Assembly: GCA_003254885.1 (NCBI GenBank)
Contig: QANT01007281.1
Span: 1-26,708 of the forward strand
Direction: 5' to 3'
Length of the DNA: 26,708 nucleotides
Origin: Purshia tridentata
Taxonomy: Eukaryota; Streptophyta; Magnoliopsida; Rosales; Rosaceae
Of the stretch, positions 18,285-26,708 are shown in pieces; positions within the stretch are counted from its first letter, which is position 1, and the number at the start of each line of letters is the position of its first letter. The notes under the pieces were generated by a model, which worked only from the letters and a program-made list of their open reading frames with translations, was not told where the DNA came from and made no database searches. The position numbers were made by a program, and so were the translations under genes.

Positions 18285-21268
18285 TGTCACGCCCCGACCC
18301 TCGGGCACGTAAAAAACAACTGTAAACTGGAACTGTTTCCTGAAATTGTGGGCCCTTTTCTGAAACTGTGAGCCATGAATATAAAATAATTTACTGAAAC
18401 AACTGTAATTTACAAAAGCACGTTTATAAAACCAAGCTGTAAAACCTTTTTACATGAAAATCAAACTGTAAAACTTAAGTTCTGAAACATTGCTGGTCCC
18501 ACTGCCTCGTCTTCTCTCCACTGCCTCCTCAGCCTACTTAACCTGCAAAACCAAACCCTGCACCCAACCACAGGTGCACCGAGTTTACACACAAACCCGG
18601 TAAGCTCACTAAAGCTCGTATGAGTGAAATCTAACTGGAAACCTCAAATTAAGCTCAATTAAAAATAATCAAATAAAGAACCACCTTAAAGCCTCAAATC
18701 ACAATTAGTTCACAAACCAGAAATCACAATCGTTAACCTGATCACCAAATCCTCTAAACCAATCAAATCCACTGTGATCAGTAATACTCAAATATCCTCA
18801 AATAACAGAATTAAACCCTTAGCACCAAAGATAAAGAATTCCTAAACTTCACAGATTCTCAGTCTCAACTAAAACTTCCACTATCCTCAAATAGATTCCT
18901 TAAGTTGAAAATAACCTTAAGTTATACCTCAAGCTTAAAACTTAGAAACCAACTGACTTCCCCATTAACTTAGAATCAAACCCTCACTTAAACCCTTGAC
19001 CTCAAATAAACTCTGTCACTTAAACCATGATAACCGATTCTCGCTTAATCCTTTAAAATTCAAGTTTACTCAACGCCTCGCTGTCACTTTTTGAAATCCC
19101 TCAACTTTAAAGCATTTCGTACAATTCACGAAAGAGAAAATAATTACCAATTTCAAATCCACTTTAAAAACTCTTAGAAATCAATAAATCTGATTAAAGT
19201 CTCAAATTATTAAACAAGAACTGTAATTTAATAACCAAAAATCAATCTGTAAACTGACAAGATAAGGAAATTGTCACCCAATCCACATCCAGCTAACCTG
19301 CCGTACATGTGCAGGGCTCACAGCCTGCCGTACGCATGCAGGGCCAATAATCCTGCTGTACATGCGCAGGGCCCACAACCTGCCGTACGCATGCAGGGCC
19401 AATAATCCTGCCGTACATGTGTAGAGCCGGAGTCTGTCATACACATGCAGGGCCAACAAACAGCCATACGTGCACGCAGGGTCACCCCCAAAGGGCAAGG
19501 CATCCCGACACACGGCCCAAAGCCTACATGTGTGCCGTGATGGGTCCCAAAGACCTTTCTAAACTGAGAAGCTGAACGAGTACCAATTGGGTGCTTTGAA
19601 AACAGTACCAATCCGAAAAAGAATGTTTTCATTTCAAATCACGAAAAACCAGGTTCAAAACCTTTTTGATATGACGAGAAAATTAACAACCAAAACTTGA
19701 ACTTAAATTTAAATCATTTCTCAAAGAACGAAACGTTACCATAAACTCATAAGTAAAATCAAACTTTCAAGTTTCACCAAGAATAAAAAAAGTTCCCAAA
19801 GTCAGTTTCCAAAAACAAAAAAATCCACACTAGCTCACGGTATGAATCACCCTAAAAAGCAGTAACCTTAAACCCTTGGAAATTCCCAATCCTAATCAAA
19901 AGTCTCCACCGGGACTCATTAATCCTCAACAATAACCACTGATCCTTACTTAAAATTCAACTAATTTCTCCAATTGGAACTCACTAATCCTCAACTATAA
20001 CCACTGATACTTCAATCTCTTACTTAAACCTTTAACCTCAAATAACCTTTAACTGTCGGGATTTCCAATCCTAATTCCGTACCCCCTTAATTCGCAAACA
20101 GCAACCAATCAAAAAAAGCACACAAGGCAAGCAAGTAACTGAACTGAAATTGAAAATTAATTGATCTTAGGTTCACTCACTGTGACCATGCAAAAAGACT
20201 GAACTGCCCTTTGTGGCTCCTTTGCTCAGATTCCAAAATCCGGCAGTACCACGGCATCAGAAATACAATTCTCGAGCCAAATGTACCTGCTAAGACCAGA
20301 CAAACCAACAAACAAGGCAAAGTTCACAAACAAGACAACCAACTACTGAAACGGGCGGGAACCACCACACACGGTGGCTGCCCGGCCCCGGAAAACAACC
20401 ACATGGTCCAAGAAACTCACCCAAACTCACCAGCAGGTTCGGGTGGTTGGCCCGAGGCCAAAACCAAGGAACGGGTCGCTGGCGCCACCACACGCAACGG
20501 AACCCACAGCAGTCAACGGGTGGTCAACGGCAGTCAACTGGGTCGACGGCCAAAAGTGGCCGGAAAAGGAGGAAAATGGCCGGAAAAGCTGCCGGCCTGC
20601 TCAACGTCGATCCGCCGTCCACGGCGGTCCAACTGACGATCGGAGCACACCAACACGCTGGGCTCGATCAGACGAAGAGGTCTGGGCAGGTGGGAGGTTG
20701 CGTCGTCGCCCGAAACGCTACGATCGCCGCCGATGAAGCTGACTGTGTGCGAACTGGAGCTCGAGTTCTAGGTTGCTCTGGGCTGAATGGCAGCCAAGAG
20801 GAGGAAGAGGAAGGAGGCGCGAGCACGGCGAGCAAAAGACCGGCTTCAACCGCCGCCGGTCGCGCCCCCACGAGTCGGTGGAAGCTCCGGCTGAAGGTGA
20901 GGCTCGCGAGAGGGAGAGAACGTGCGGGAGAGAGGAGAGAGAAACTGAGGGATTTTCTGGGGTTTTGGGCTTTTTAAAAGCAACTTTTCTAAAATTACAA
21001 GTTTGCCCCTCCCTTCACATGTCCATAACTTCCAAACCGTAGCTCTGTTTGACGCGTGCTATATGTCTACGAACTCGTGAGAATGAGACCTTTCTAACGA
21101 ACCCAATGTCAAAACCAAAACCTTGCCCGAACAAAAAGTCAACTTTGGCCCCAGTTTAAAATCAACTTAAAATTCGAAAAACTCCCAAAACGTTTTACCT
21201 TTCCAGTAAAATCCCGAAAACCTTTAAAAAGCTTTTCAAAACCACTTTGGAAGGTACGGGGTGTTACA
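18285..21268 (-). mobile_element. Large solo LTR (2,984 bp), probably Ty3/gypsy
   Basis: Starts TGTCACGCCCCG and ends CGGGGTGTTACA, giving TG...CA termini and imperfect inverted ends. It is flanked by a perfect 5-bp duplication GTATA at 18280-18284 and 21269-21273. No gag or pol is present, and the two ends are not direct repeats of each other, so this is a single LTR left after recombination. Long LTRs of this kind with CACCCCG ends are common in plant gypsy elements; that assignment is by resemblance. Minus-strand orientation is suggested because the other strand then starts TGTAACACCCCG and has a TTTTAAAAAG word near 20975-20985, followed by a CT-rich leader-like stretch. The GC-rich part (20340-20950) gives several overlapping open frames on both strands with no recognisable domain. 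I treat these as non-coding. Confidence 0.82.
19297..19487. repeat. Seven degenerate 27/28-bp repeats inside the large LTR
   Basis: Units begin CCTGCCGTAC or a variant at 19297, 19324, 19352, 19379, 19407, 19434 and about 19462. Spacing alternates 27 and 28 bp. Copies 2 and 4 are almost identical (GTACGCATGCAGGGCCAATA) and copies 1, 3 and 5 share GTACATG, which suggests an underlying ~55-bp dimer. Each unit has a short palindrome at its centre (GCATGC or ACATGT). Confidence 0.85.
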
Positions 21269-21273
21269 GTATA

Positions 21274-21978
21274 TGTAGTGGCAGATTGCAAATTAGGACT
21301 GGACATTCTAACATAAATTATGATGTTCATTTTAACACAATTACACCTAAGAAATATACTATTTTACATCCCAACATGCAAGATTATAGAAAATTATAGA
21401 TATGTAATAAAAATGATACCTTTAACCTATCTAATTAGTGGCTTTAATGACACACTGAGGCTAAGTTTGGTATTACAGTGGAAAAAAACTACAGTGAAGT
21501 AATGTAGCAGTAAAGTAAAATAATTGTGAAGTAATTACACTATGTTTTGTAAACTGTTGTGATTACAAAAAGTGGTATGAAGGTGTTTGGTAAATTGTAA
21601 TGTAAAACTAATGTAATTGTTAATAAATATTAAAGTGTACATAATGCTGAAAGTTTTTTTGACTTATTTATTTTAAAAAAAAACATTTAGTTTATAATTT
21701 TTGTCTAAAAATTTATATTATCATTAAAATTATAGATCACAAAACAAAATTATTAAATAGGTTGTGCATATTATTTGTAGGAATATTTTAATTTTAATAG
21801 TACAAATAAAATATCATAATTGGTAATATCAATATAAAATAGTCATATTAAAAGTACATTCACCATCACATACCTCATACATATAAATATAGGTTTGTAA
21901 CTATAGTAAATATCTATAGTGAGTGACATCAAATAGTTCAAAATTGTTATGACCTAAAATTGTCACTTATAACAGTTT
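21274..21978. other. AT-rich stretch upstream of the CNGC 5' half
   Basis: No gene seen. Around 21458-21640 there are repeated words such as TACAGTG, GAAGTAAT and GTGATTACA after GCTAAGTTTGGTATTACAG. This resembles the end of a hAT-like MITE (TTTGGTA-type terminus), but I could not find the opposite end. The region should contain the promoter or first exon of the CNGC copy if it was ever expressed. Confidence 0.4.
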
Positions 21979-23244
21979 TTGAGGGTTTCACAACAATCCC
22001 AAACGGGAGTTGAGCCGTTAGTGGCTCCGCCACGAACCGTGCAAGTGACTTGTGTAACCGTGCTGGATGAACAAAATGATCTTGCTTTGTATGTTTCGAA
22101 GACATATATGAATAAGTTTTTATTTATTTTGTTTCTCAGCCCTACTTCAACAGTAAGTGGCCGTGATTTAGACAATATTACTGGAGGGCAAGTAGGTCCC
22201 AAGAAAGATGAATTTGGAAATTCAGCCTGGATTTTGGCAAAGAAAGATATTGAGAAATGGGTGCATCCCGATGGGTCGTCCATTTTTTTTTTGGTTGGTG
22301 TATGATTGGACTGATATTAGATCCTATATTTCTTTACATTCCAACCATCGATGACAATAACAAATGCATTGAGATGAACAAAAAGTTGAGCATTGCCACT
22401 ATGACTTTGCGATCACTTTCAGATCTCCCTTTATTTGTCGGTTTTATAGCCAAAAGTTGCGACTATATCTCGTCTAGCTTGAAGTCGGATTTCAAGCCCG
22501 AGTCGGTGGTAGTATCAGATTGGCTACGGAGACGAAGAATCCTAACAAAGACAATCACTCATCTCATTGCATTTGCAAAGGAACTTCTTGCTGTCATACG
22601 CTTGTTTGATTTCTGCGACGTGATCATGTTTTTGACTATTCTTCCCATCCCACAAGTAAGTGAAATATTTTAATTATGAGGAAATTACAGAAATGATCTA
22701 CTTATTATTCGCTATATCTCATTTTGGTCGAAAAAGTTTTTTAAGTTTTATATTAGTCCAGTAATTGTCTAATGTGTCCTATTTTGATTAAAAAAAAAGG
22801 GACAATTTTATCCTTTAAAGTTAACTCATTGGTACAAAACTAAGGGACAAAATTGCCTAATTTTATTCGATTTTGACCAAAATGGAAACTTCAGACAATT
22901 CGTGAACCAATATGATACTTAAAAAAATTTGTGGACCAATGTGAGACTTAGCAAATGATAAGTGCACTATTGTTGTAATTAAGTCTTTAATTATTGTCTC
23001 TGTAATCTCTTCATTGTAACCCATTCCCATTGCAATCCGTGTAGGTGGCAATAGTTGTGCTCTTTTTTAGGATGACACCTTCTGGATATTTTGATAAAAG
23101 TGCGATTCTGAACGCCTTTCTTTTACCCCAATATCTGCCGAAACTCTTTATCATGTACGTATATTTAGCAGCGAGGATCTTGTATTGACGAGGAAATGGG
23201 TTAAAGCGTCATTCAATTTAGTCCAGTACACATGTGCAAGTCAT
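21979..23244 (+). pseudogene. 5' half of a plant CNGC channel gene (S1-S4), frameshifted
   Basis: Two exons are clear: one ending at 22655 (donor GTAAGT) and one at 23045-23244 (after GTGTAG, ending at a GTAAGT donor). Segments in order: a polar N-terminal part (GPKKDEFGNSAWILAKKDIE), then S1 (MIGLILDPIFLYIPTIDD, a plant CNGC hallmark), S2-S3 (KLSIATMTLRSLSDLPLFVG, then LLAVIRLFDF) and ILPIPQ at the splice. S4 and linker follow (VAIVVLFFRMTPSGYF, LLPQYLPKLFIMYVY), then KWVKASFNLVQY and ending ASH. One frameshift lies in or just after the run of ten T at 22283-22292. A second, consistent with one lost base, lies near 23185, because the last exon is 200 nt where a multiple of 3 is needed. No good ATG opens the N-terminus, so a first exon may be missing. 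S5, pore and binding domain do not follow downstream to 26708; the matching exons are at 10703-12773. Confidence 0.8.
22678..22985. mobile_element. Mutator-like MITE in the CNGC intron (308 bp)
   Basis: Flanked by a perfect 9-bp duplication TTTAATTAT at 22669-22677 and 22986-22994, the size typical of Mutator-type transposons. The ends are inverted: the left end reads GAGGAAATTACAGAAATGAT, and the reverse complement of the right end reads GACTTAATTACAACAATAGT. Similarity continues over about 45 bp through ACTTAT, ATTTGCT and TCTCA to TTGGTC. It carries no coding capacity. It lies wholly inside the intron between the S1-S3 exon and the S4 exon. Confidence 0.8.
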
Positions 23245-24046
23245 GTAAGTTTCATCTTTGTTGCTATAAATTTATTTTTATGTTGGTAACCACAATTTAG
23301 TCCAGTACAATTCTTTAAATGCTTATTTGTGAAATTACTCCCTGAAACAAGTTGTTTTTCTTATTTTGTCTCCTTGAAATTAAATTTCTATAAGGCAATT
23401 TCCGTCAACTTCATCCATATATAAAATTTTAGAGCTCTGTTTTGACTTTTGAGTGATCTTTATATAGTTGTAAAGAGGATATGCATAACTTTAAAATGAG
23501 TATATAGAATTGTTGAATTTGGTGGAGGTATGATGGATCAAAAGTCAGGCAAAAAATGAGATAAAAACTAGACTAATGGATGTAGTAGATGAAACTTGAC
23601 TTATGGAAGTTATTTGTAAAGTTCAAGAGGCAAAATAAAAAGATTTAACTGTAACAGGGTTTAGGGCAAAGTGAAAAAAANAAAAAAAAAAAATGTTTGT
23701 TTAAGGAAGTATTTTAATGAATAAGCCTTCTTTAAAAGGTATTGACTCTTCAGTTTTTGTTTTACCAAACATTTAGTTTTACAATAATATAATGAGGAAT
23801 CATTCAAACTGTCTCGACCTTAGTGCCAAATTTTATCTCCATATACATAAGGTGTGCACATGGCATTCAGAAAATGTGTATCCAAGTTGGCCAATCTAAC
23901 AATAATTGTAATCAATATTGGTCTTATATGATCTATTTTCTTTTTCAAAACTATAATTATGGTATTCGATGACATGAATTTGGTGTTTTAATAGAAAACT
24001 GAAATGTATGAACACTGTTATGAATTTGGTGGTGGCAGCCATTCTG
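23245..24046. other. Non-genic stretch downstream of the CNGC 5' half
   Basis: Begins with the donor side of the intron whose next exon is missing here. No S5 or pore exon was found. One undetermined base lies in a poly-A run at 23681. The rest is AT-rich with no recognised feature. Confidence 0.5.
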
Positions 24047-24238
24047 TGAGGGAGGAAGAAAAAAAGAAAAAAAGAAAAAGGAAAACAAAGACTAAAGAGG
24101 TAAGGTAAGTCACGAGTCTGGGAGAGAGGAAAGAAAAAGGAAGGAAAGAAAACAGGAATAAAGGAAAGAAAAGAATAAAGGAAAAAAGGAAGGAAGGCAA
24201 AATGGAAAGAAAAAAAAAAGAAAAAAAAAGGAAAAAAA
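24047..24238 (+). repeat. Long purine-rich (GA) tract
   Basis: Almost pure A/G on the plus strand, in two blocks: about 24047-24090 and 24119-24238, with GGAAGGAAAG and GAAAAAAG motifs. Stretches of near mirror symmetry make triplex (H-DNA) formation possible. The minus-strand open frames here, rich in Phe, Ser and Leu, are a by-product of composition. Confidence 0.8.
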
Positions 24239-24359
24239 TTTAGAATTGATTGGGATTTGAGGCATTTAGGCAATTGGAAAAAAAAAAAAGTTTGGGATTA
24301 ATCGAGATAATTATCAATACACCCATTTTGGGTTTCCTTCTTCCTAAATAGTCAATTTT

Positions 24360-24824
24360 CTTATTGGACTTCCTCACATGTCCACTTAGTTTTGTTCCGG
24401 CCTACTTTTTTTTTTCCCCCGATCCACTTAACTTTCTCCATCTAGCTTCCCGTTTGTCTTTCCGTCTGTCTCAGTCTCTCATTTCTCTATCTTCTCTCTC
24501 TTTACCATCACTGATCTCTTTCTCTTCTCGATGCATCTCCGTCCGGCCATGGATGGCGGCGAGACCCACCTCCCCGTGCTCGCATCTCTCTTCTCTTCCT
24601 TCTCATGGTCTTCGATCATCCACCCACCCAGCGACAGTGACGGATCGACGCTGAGAAGCCAACAACTTTCCAGCCGTTTTTCGACTTGGCCCAGGTTCGA
24701 CTCGGCCTGATATGGCCTAGGTTTCTGATTCTTCTTCACTAAGCATTAAAAACAACACCAGTCGAGTTCGCTATCTCCCTCTTTCTCCCATCTTCTTCCT
24801 TCTCGAGGTCCTCAGTCGCTCCAG
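24360..24824 (+). promoter_or_regulatory. Probable 5' leader exon of a plus-strand gene
   Basis: Strongly CT-rich (CTCTCATTTCTCTATCTTCT and similar), typical of plant 5' untranslated leaders. A plausible splice donor is CCAG/GTATCT at 24824/24825. Later acceptor candidates are TTACTAG at 25061-25067 and ATTTCAG at 25024-25030, leading to the first coding exon at 25185. This is inference from composition and splice signals; no transcript evidence is available. Confidence 0.4.
24549..24710 (+). CDS. Small open frame in the leader (53 aa), possible uORF
   Basis: ATG in a good context (GGCCATGG) opens a 53-residue frame starting MDGGETHLPVLASLFSSFSW and ending FDSA. It lies within the CT-rich leader and has no recognisable domain. 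It could be an upstream ORF that dampens translation of the main frame, an alternative first coding exon, or chance. Neighbouring frames overlap it, so the call is weak. Confidence 0.3.
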   Translation: MDGGETHLPVLASLFSSFSWSSIIHPPSDSDGSTLRSQQLSSRFSTWPRFDSA

Positions 24825-25184
24825 GTATCTCTCTTCCCTGCATCTCATTTTTCTAATTTCATCGCTTTTTGTTTATCTTTCTCTCTATCTCTATCTCTAT
24901 CTCTCTAACTAAGAACTTTTTTCTCAATTGAATCTTTTTTATTTTATGTTTTGGATTTTTAAAATTTGTTCCTGTTACTTTGGCGTAGAAGCTTGTTTTG
25001 CTTTTGGATTTAACTTAATCGGCATTTCAGAATTGTTAATTTTGTTTGCTATTTTATGCATTACTAGAGCACAAACACTCTTCTCCTGGACTGACTGACT
25101 GAGCACTGAGAGCGAGGAAAGAACCAGAAGAAGCAGCTAATATCTATCAAAGGCTGGCAGTAGCAGAATTTGGAGAAGACACTA

Positions 25185-25999
25185 ATGGAGAATTCGGAGA
25201 AGCTTGTTCAGGTAGATTTGGTTTAGTTCTGCTTATTATATTCAAAACTTTGGGTTGGGTATTTCTTTGAATTAATTTTTTTTTTTTATTAGGAGGAAAC
25301 ATGGGATATTGAGGAGGGAAGTCAAAATAATGTGTTATCAAATAGCATGCAGGTAAGCATTTAGACATTCATTGTTTCTGTCAATGTAGAAATTTTGGAA
25401 TGCAGTTAATGAGTTTGAAATCTGCATTTGATAATATTATATTCGAACTCTAATATTCTGATGCTTGTTTGATAAATATCTATCTCCAATCTATTAATTT
25501 CAGTTGTTTGTAATATTCTTTGGCCAGAAAGATTCAGGTGTCCATTTATATGTGAACACACATCTTAATTTATTAGTTCTTTTCCACTTACAGTGGGCCT
25601 TTCTTGTTCCTTGTTATGTTTTTCACGATACTTACTGTATCACAATTATTATTGCACAATTGGTTGAAAAGTTATCTTAATTTCATTGTTAGTAGTTGCT
25701 ATGCTGGAGTTGTCTATATTAGAAGTCTCATCTATTCTGAAGCCCAATTATAAGTCTTCTACGATGTTGTTGGACCATCTAAAAGCATTATGTTATATTT
25801 AATTTGAAAATGACTTGAGACTGAAATTTTCAGGCAAGAATTTCTAAAGGCCTGGCTCCTGTATATGGGATTAACTCTTACAAGGCTAAATACCTTTAAT
25901 TTGGAAATCGTGTGTGTTCTTGGTCTTGATTTGTTTATGAGATTGTTGTGTTGTGTTGTGTTGCAGGAGGTGAGTTGGTCCTGCCAAGAAGCAAGCTGA
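25185..25999 (+). CDS. Candidate three-exon small gene or truncated gene start (39 aa)
   Basis: ATG at 25185 follows a leader and opens MENSEKLVQ, ending exactly at a donor (CAG/GTAGAT, 25211/25212). The second exon is 25293-25352 (EETWDIEEGSQ to NSMQ), bounded by TATTAG and CAG/GTAAGC. The third begins at 25967 after a TTGCAG acceptor (EVSWSCQEAS) and stops at 25999. All junctions are phase 0, and each coding exon after the first begins with GAG. The product is short and acidic, with no domain I recognise. It may be a real microprotein, the 5' end of a longer gene broken by a stop, or a non-coding transcript. Splice sites are by eye only. Confidence 0.35.
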
Positions 26000-26190
26000 T
26001 ACTAGTGAGTTGCATAAAACAAAAGTCATTTATTTGTTGAATAGATCTGTCTCCAAGAAGCTTCTCTAATGATTTTTGGCCACTTTGGCTATTTCTCTAT
26101 ATGTATATGTAACAATTCCTTGTTAAGATCAATGTTGTATGTATGTGCATGTTCAATTTATAAATATTGGATTCTAAGTAACAATACCTG

Positions 26191-26431
26191 ATTGTTATTG
26201 TTCGACGGTAACAATAAGGTAATTGCTACTGTCCGACAGTAATAATAAGGTGATTGTTACTGTCCGACAGTAACAATAAGGTGATTGTTACTGTGTGACA
26301 GTAGAAATCAGGTATTAGTATTGTTGGACAGTAACAATAATTTGATTGTTACTACTTGATAGTAATAATAATTTGATTGTTACCGCTCGACAATAACAAT
26401 AATTTGATTATTACTGTCCGACAGTAACAAT
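26191..26431. repeat. Eight tandem 31-bp palindromic (hairpin) units
   Basis: Units of 25 bp start at 26191, 26222, 26253, 26284, 26314, 26345, 26376 and 26407, with a 31-bp period (one interval is 30). The best copy (26253-26277) has arms ATTGTTACTGTC and GACAGTAACAAT around a single central C, a perfect inverted repeat. Spacers are 6 bp: AAGGTG-like in the first copies and AATTTG in the later ones. Several substitutions hit both arms or are compensated, so pairing is partly preserved. A ninth isolated unit lies at 26539-26563, framed by GAGA and TCTC that extend its stem. Confidence 0.93.
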
Positions 26432-26572
26432 TTTTTAGATATGAAAAAAAAATGAGTTTTTATACTATTTTTTATGTGTTTATACAAAAAATAAAATAAA
26501 AAATTTGTATAAGTTTTTTTTTTTTAAGCAAAGTGAGAATTATTACTATTAAACAGTAACAATTCTCAAAAG

Positions 26573-26660
26573 TACTGTAGCTACAGTAATTCTGCTACAG
26601 TCGCTACTATAGTAGCTACAGTAACGCTGCTATAGTAACGCCGTTACTGTAGCACATGGG
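26573..26660. repeat. Palindrome-rich CTACAGTA segment
   Basis: Contains a perfect 16-bp palindrome TACTGTAGCTACAGTA (26573-26588), the 14-bp palindrome GCTACTATAGTAGC (26603-26616), and further GCTACAGTAACGC / GCGTTACTGTAGC-like inverted words up to 26655. It shares the CAGTAAC word with the hairpin array just upstream and may be the end of the same MITE-like element. The window ends soon after, so the far boundary is not seen. Confidence 0.7.
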
Positions 26661-26708
26661 TTTTAAAAAATGGACCGGCTGGGAATTGGGCTTCCGGATT
26701 TGGGCTTT

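Noticed and set aside
20211..20977. Overlapping open frames of 120-176 residues in the GC-rich part of the large LTR
   Set aside because: They overlap on both strands, have low-complexity Arg/Gly/Pro/Ser composition, no recognisable domain, and lie inside a solo LTR with clear termini and target duplication. GC-rich sequence lacks stop codons by chance.
23896..24273. Minus-strand Phe/Ser/Leu-rich frame resembling a membrane protein
   Set aside because: It is a translation of the purine-rich tract; composition alone produces the apparent hydrophobic segments.
26191..26431. Possible CRISPR array from the regular 31-bp period
   Set aside because: Spacers are only 6 bp and near-identical and the repeats are palindromic throughout. 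The window is plant nuclear DNA, so CRISPR is not plausible.

Overview
The window looks like plant nuclear DNA from a eudicot, probably a rosid; I cannot name the species. It is AT-rich. Its genes carry short GT-AG introns. It is crowded with plant-type retroelements: a TRIM, a Ty1/copia gag remnant, two solo LTRs, a LINE remnant and MITEs. The coding similarities are to plant families: a SAG12-type papain-like protease and a plant cyclic nucleotide-gated channel (CNGC). Single undetermined bases (n) lie at 2364, 6366 and 23681. Family assignments come from motif recognition by eye, not from a search.

Layout. 1-3257 is AT-rich and non-genic. It holds a tandem TRIM retroelement (three LTRs, two internal domains; 1230-1793), a fragment related to the gene at 5387-6010 (about 2144-2253) and a 71-bp tandem duplication. 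3258-4398 (-) is a complete two-exon papain-like cysteine protease. 5387-6010 (-) is an intronless, unrecognised, charged and probably nuclear protein of 207 residues. 6367-8592 is a truncated Ty1/copia element (gag-protease only, minus strand) with one partial LTR. It is followed by a complete related LTR at 8593-9114 flanked by a 5-bp target duplication. 10703-12773 (+) is the 3' half of a plant CNGC channel gene (S5-pore-S6, C-linker, nucleotide-binding domain) with four open exons. 13692-17488 is a LINE ORF2 remnant whose RNase H segment has expanded into a tandem array of 250/263/271-bp units. 18285-21268 is a 2,984-bp solo LTR, probably gypsy-type, with a perfect 5-bp target duplication. 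21979-23244 (+) is the 5' half of a CNGC gene (S1-S4), with two frameshifts and an intronic Mutator-like MITE. 24360-26150 looks like the 5' leader and first small exons of a further gene. 26191-26660 is an array of 31-bp palindromic units followed by more palindromes.

Main points. (1) The two CNGC halves are complementary. The upstream-lying piece begins at exactly the exon that should follow the last exon of the downstream-lying piece, and both are on the + strand. The gene is therefore circularly permuted, or two tandem copies have each lost the opposite half, or the assembly is misordered. (2) A piece of a LINE RNase H domain has become a satellite-like array with three length classes of unit. 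(3) The terminal hairpin array has a very regular 31-bp period. The only gene I would call clearly intact and functional is the cysteine protease; the 207-residue gene is intact but of unknown function.
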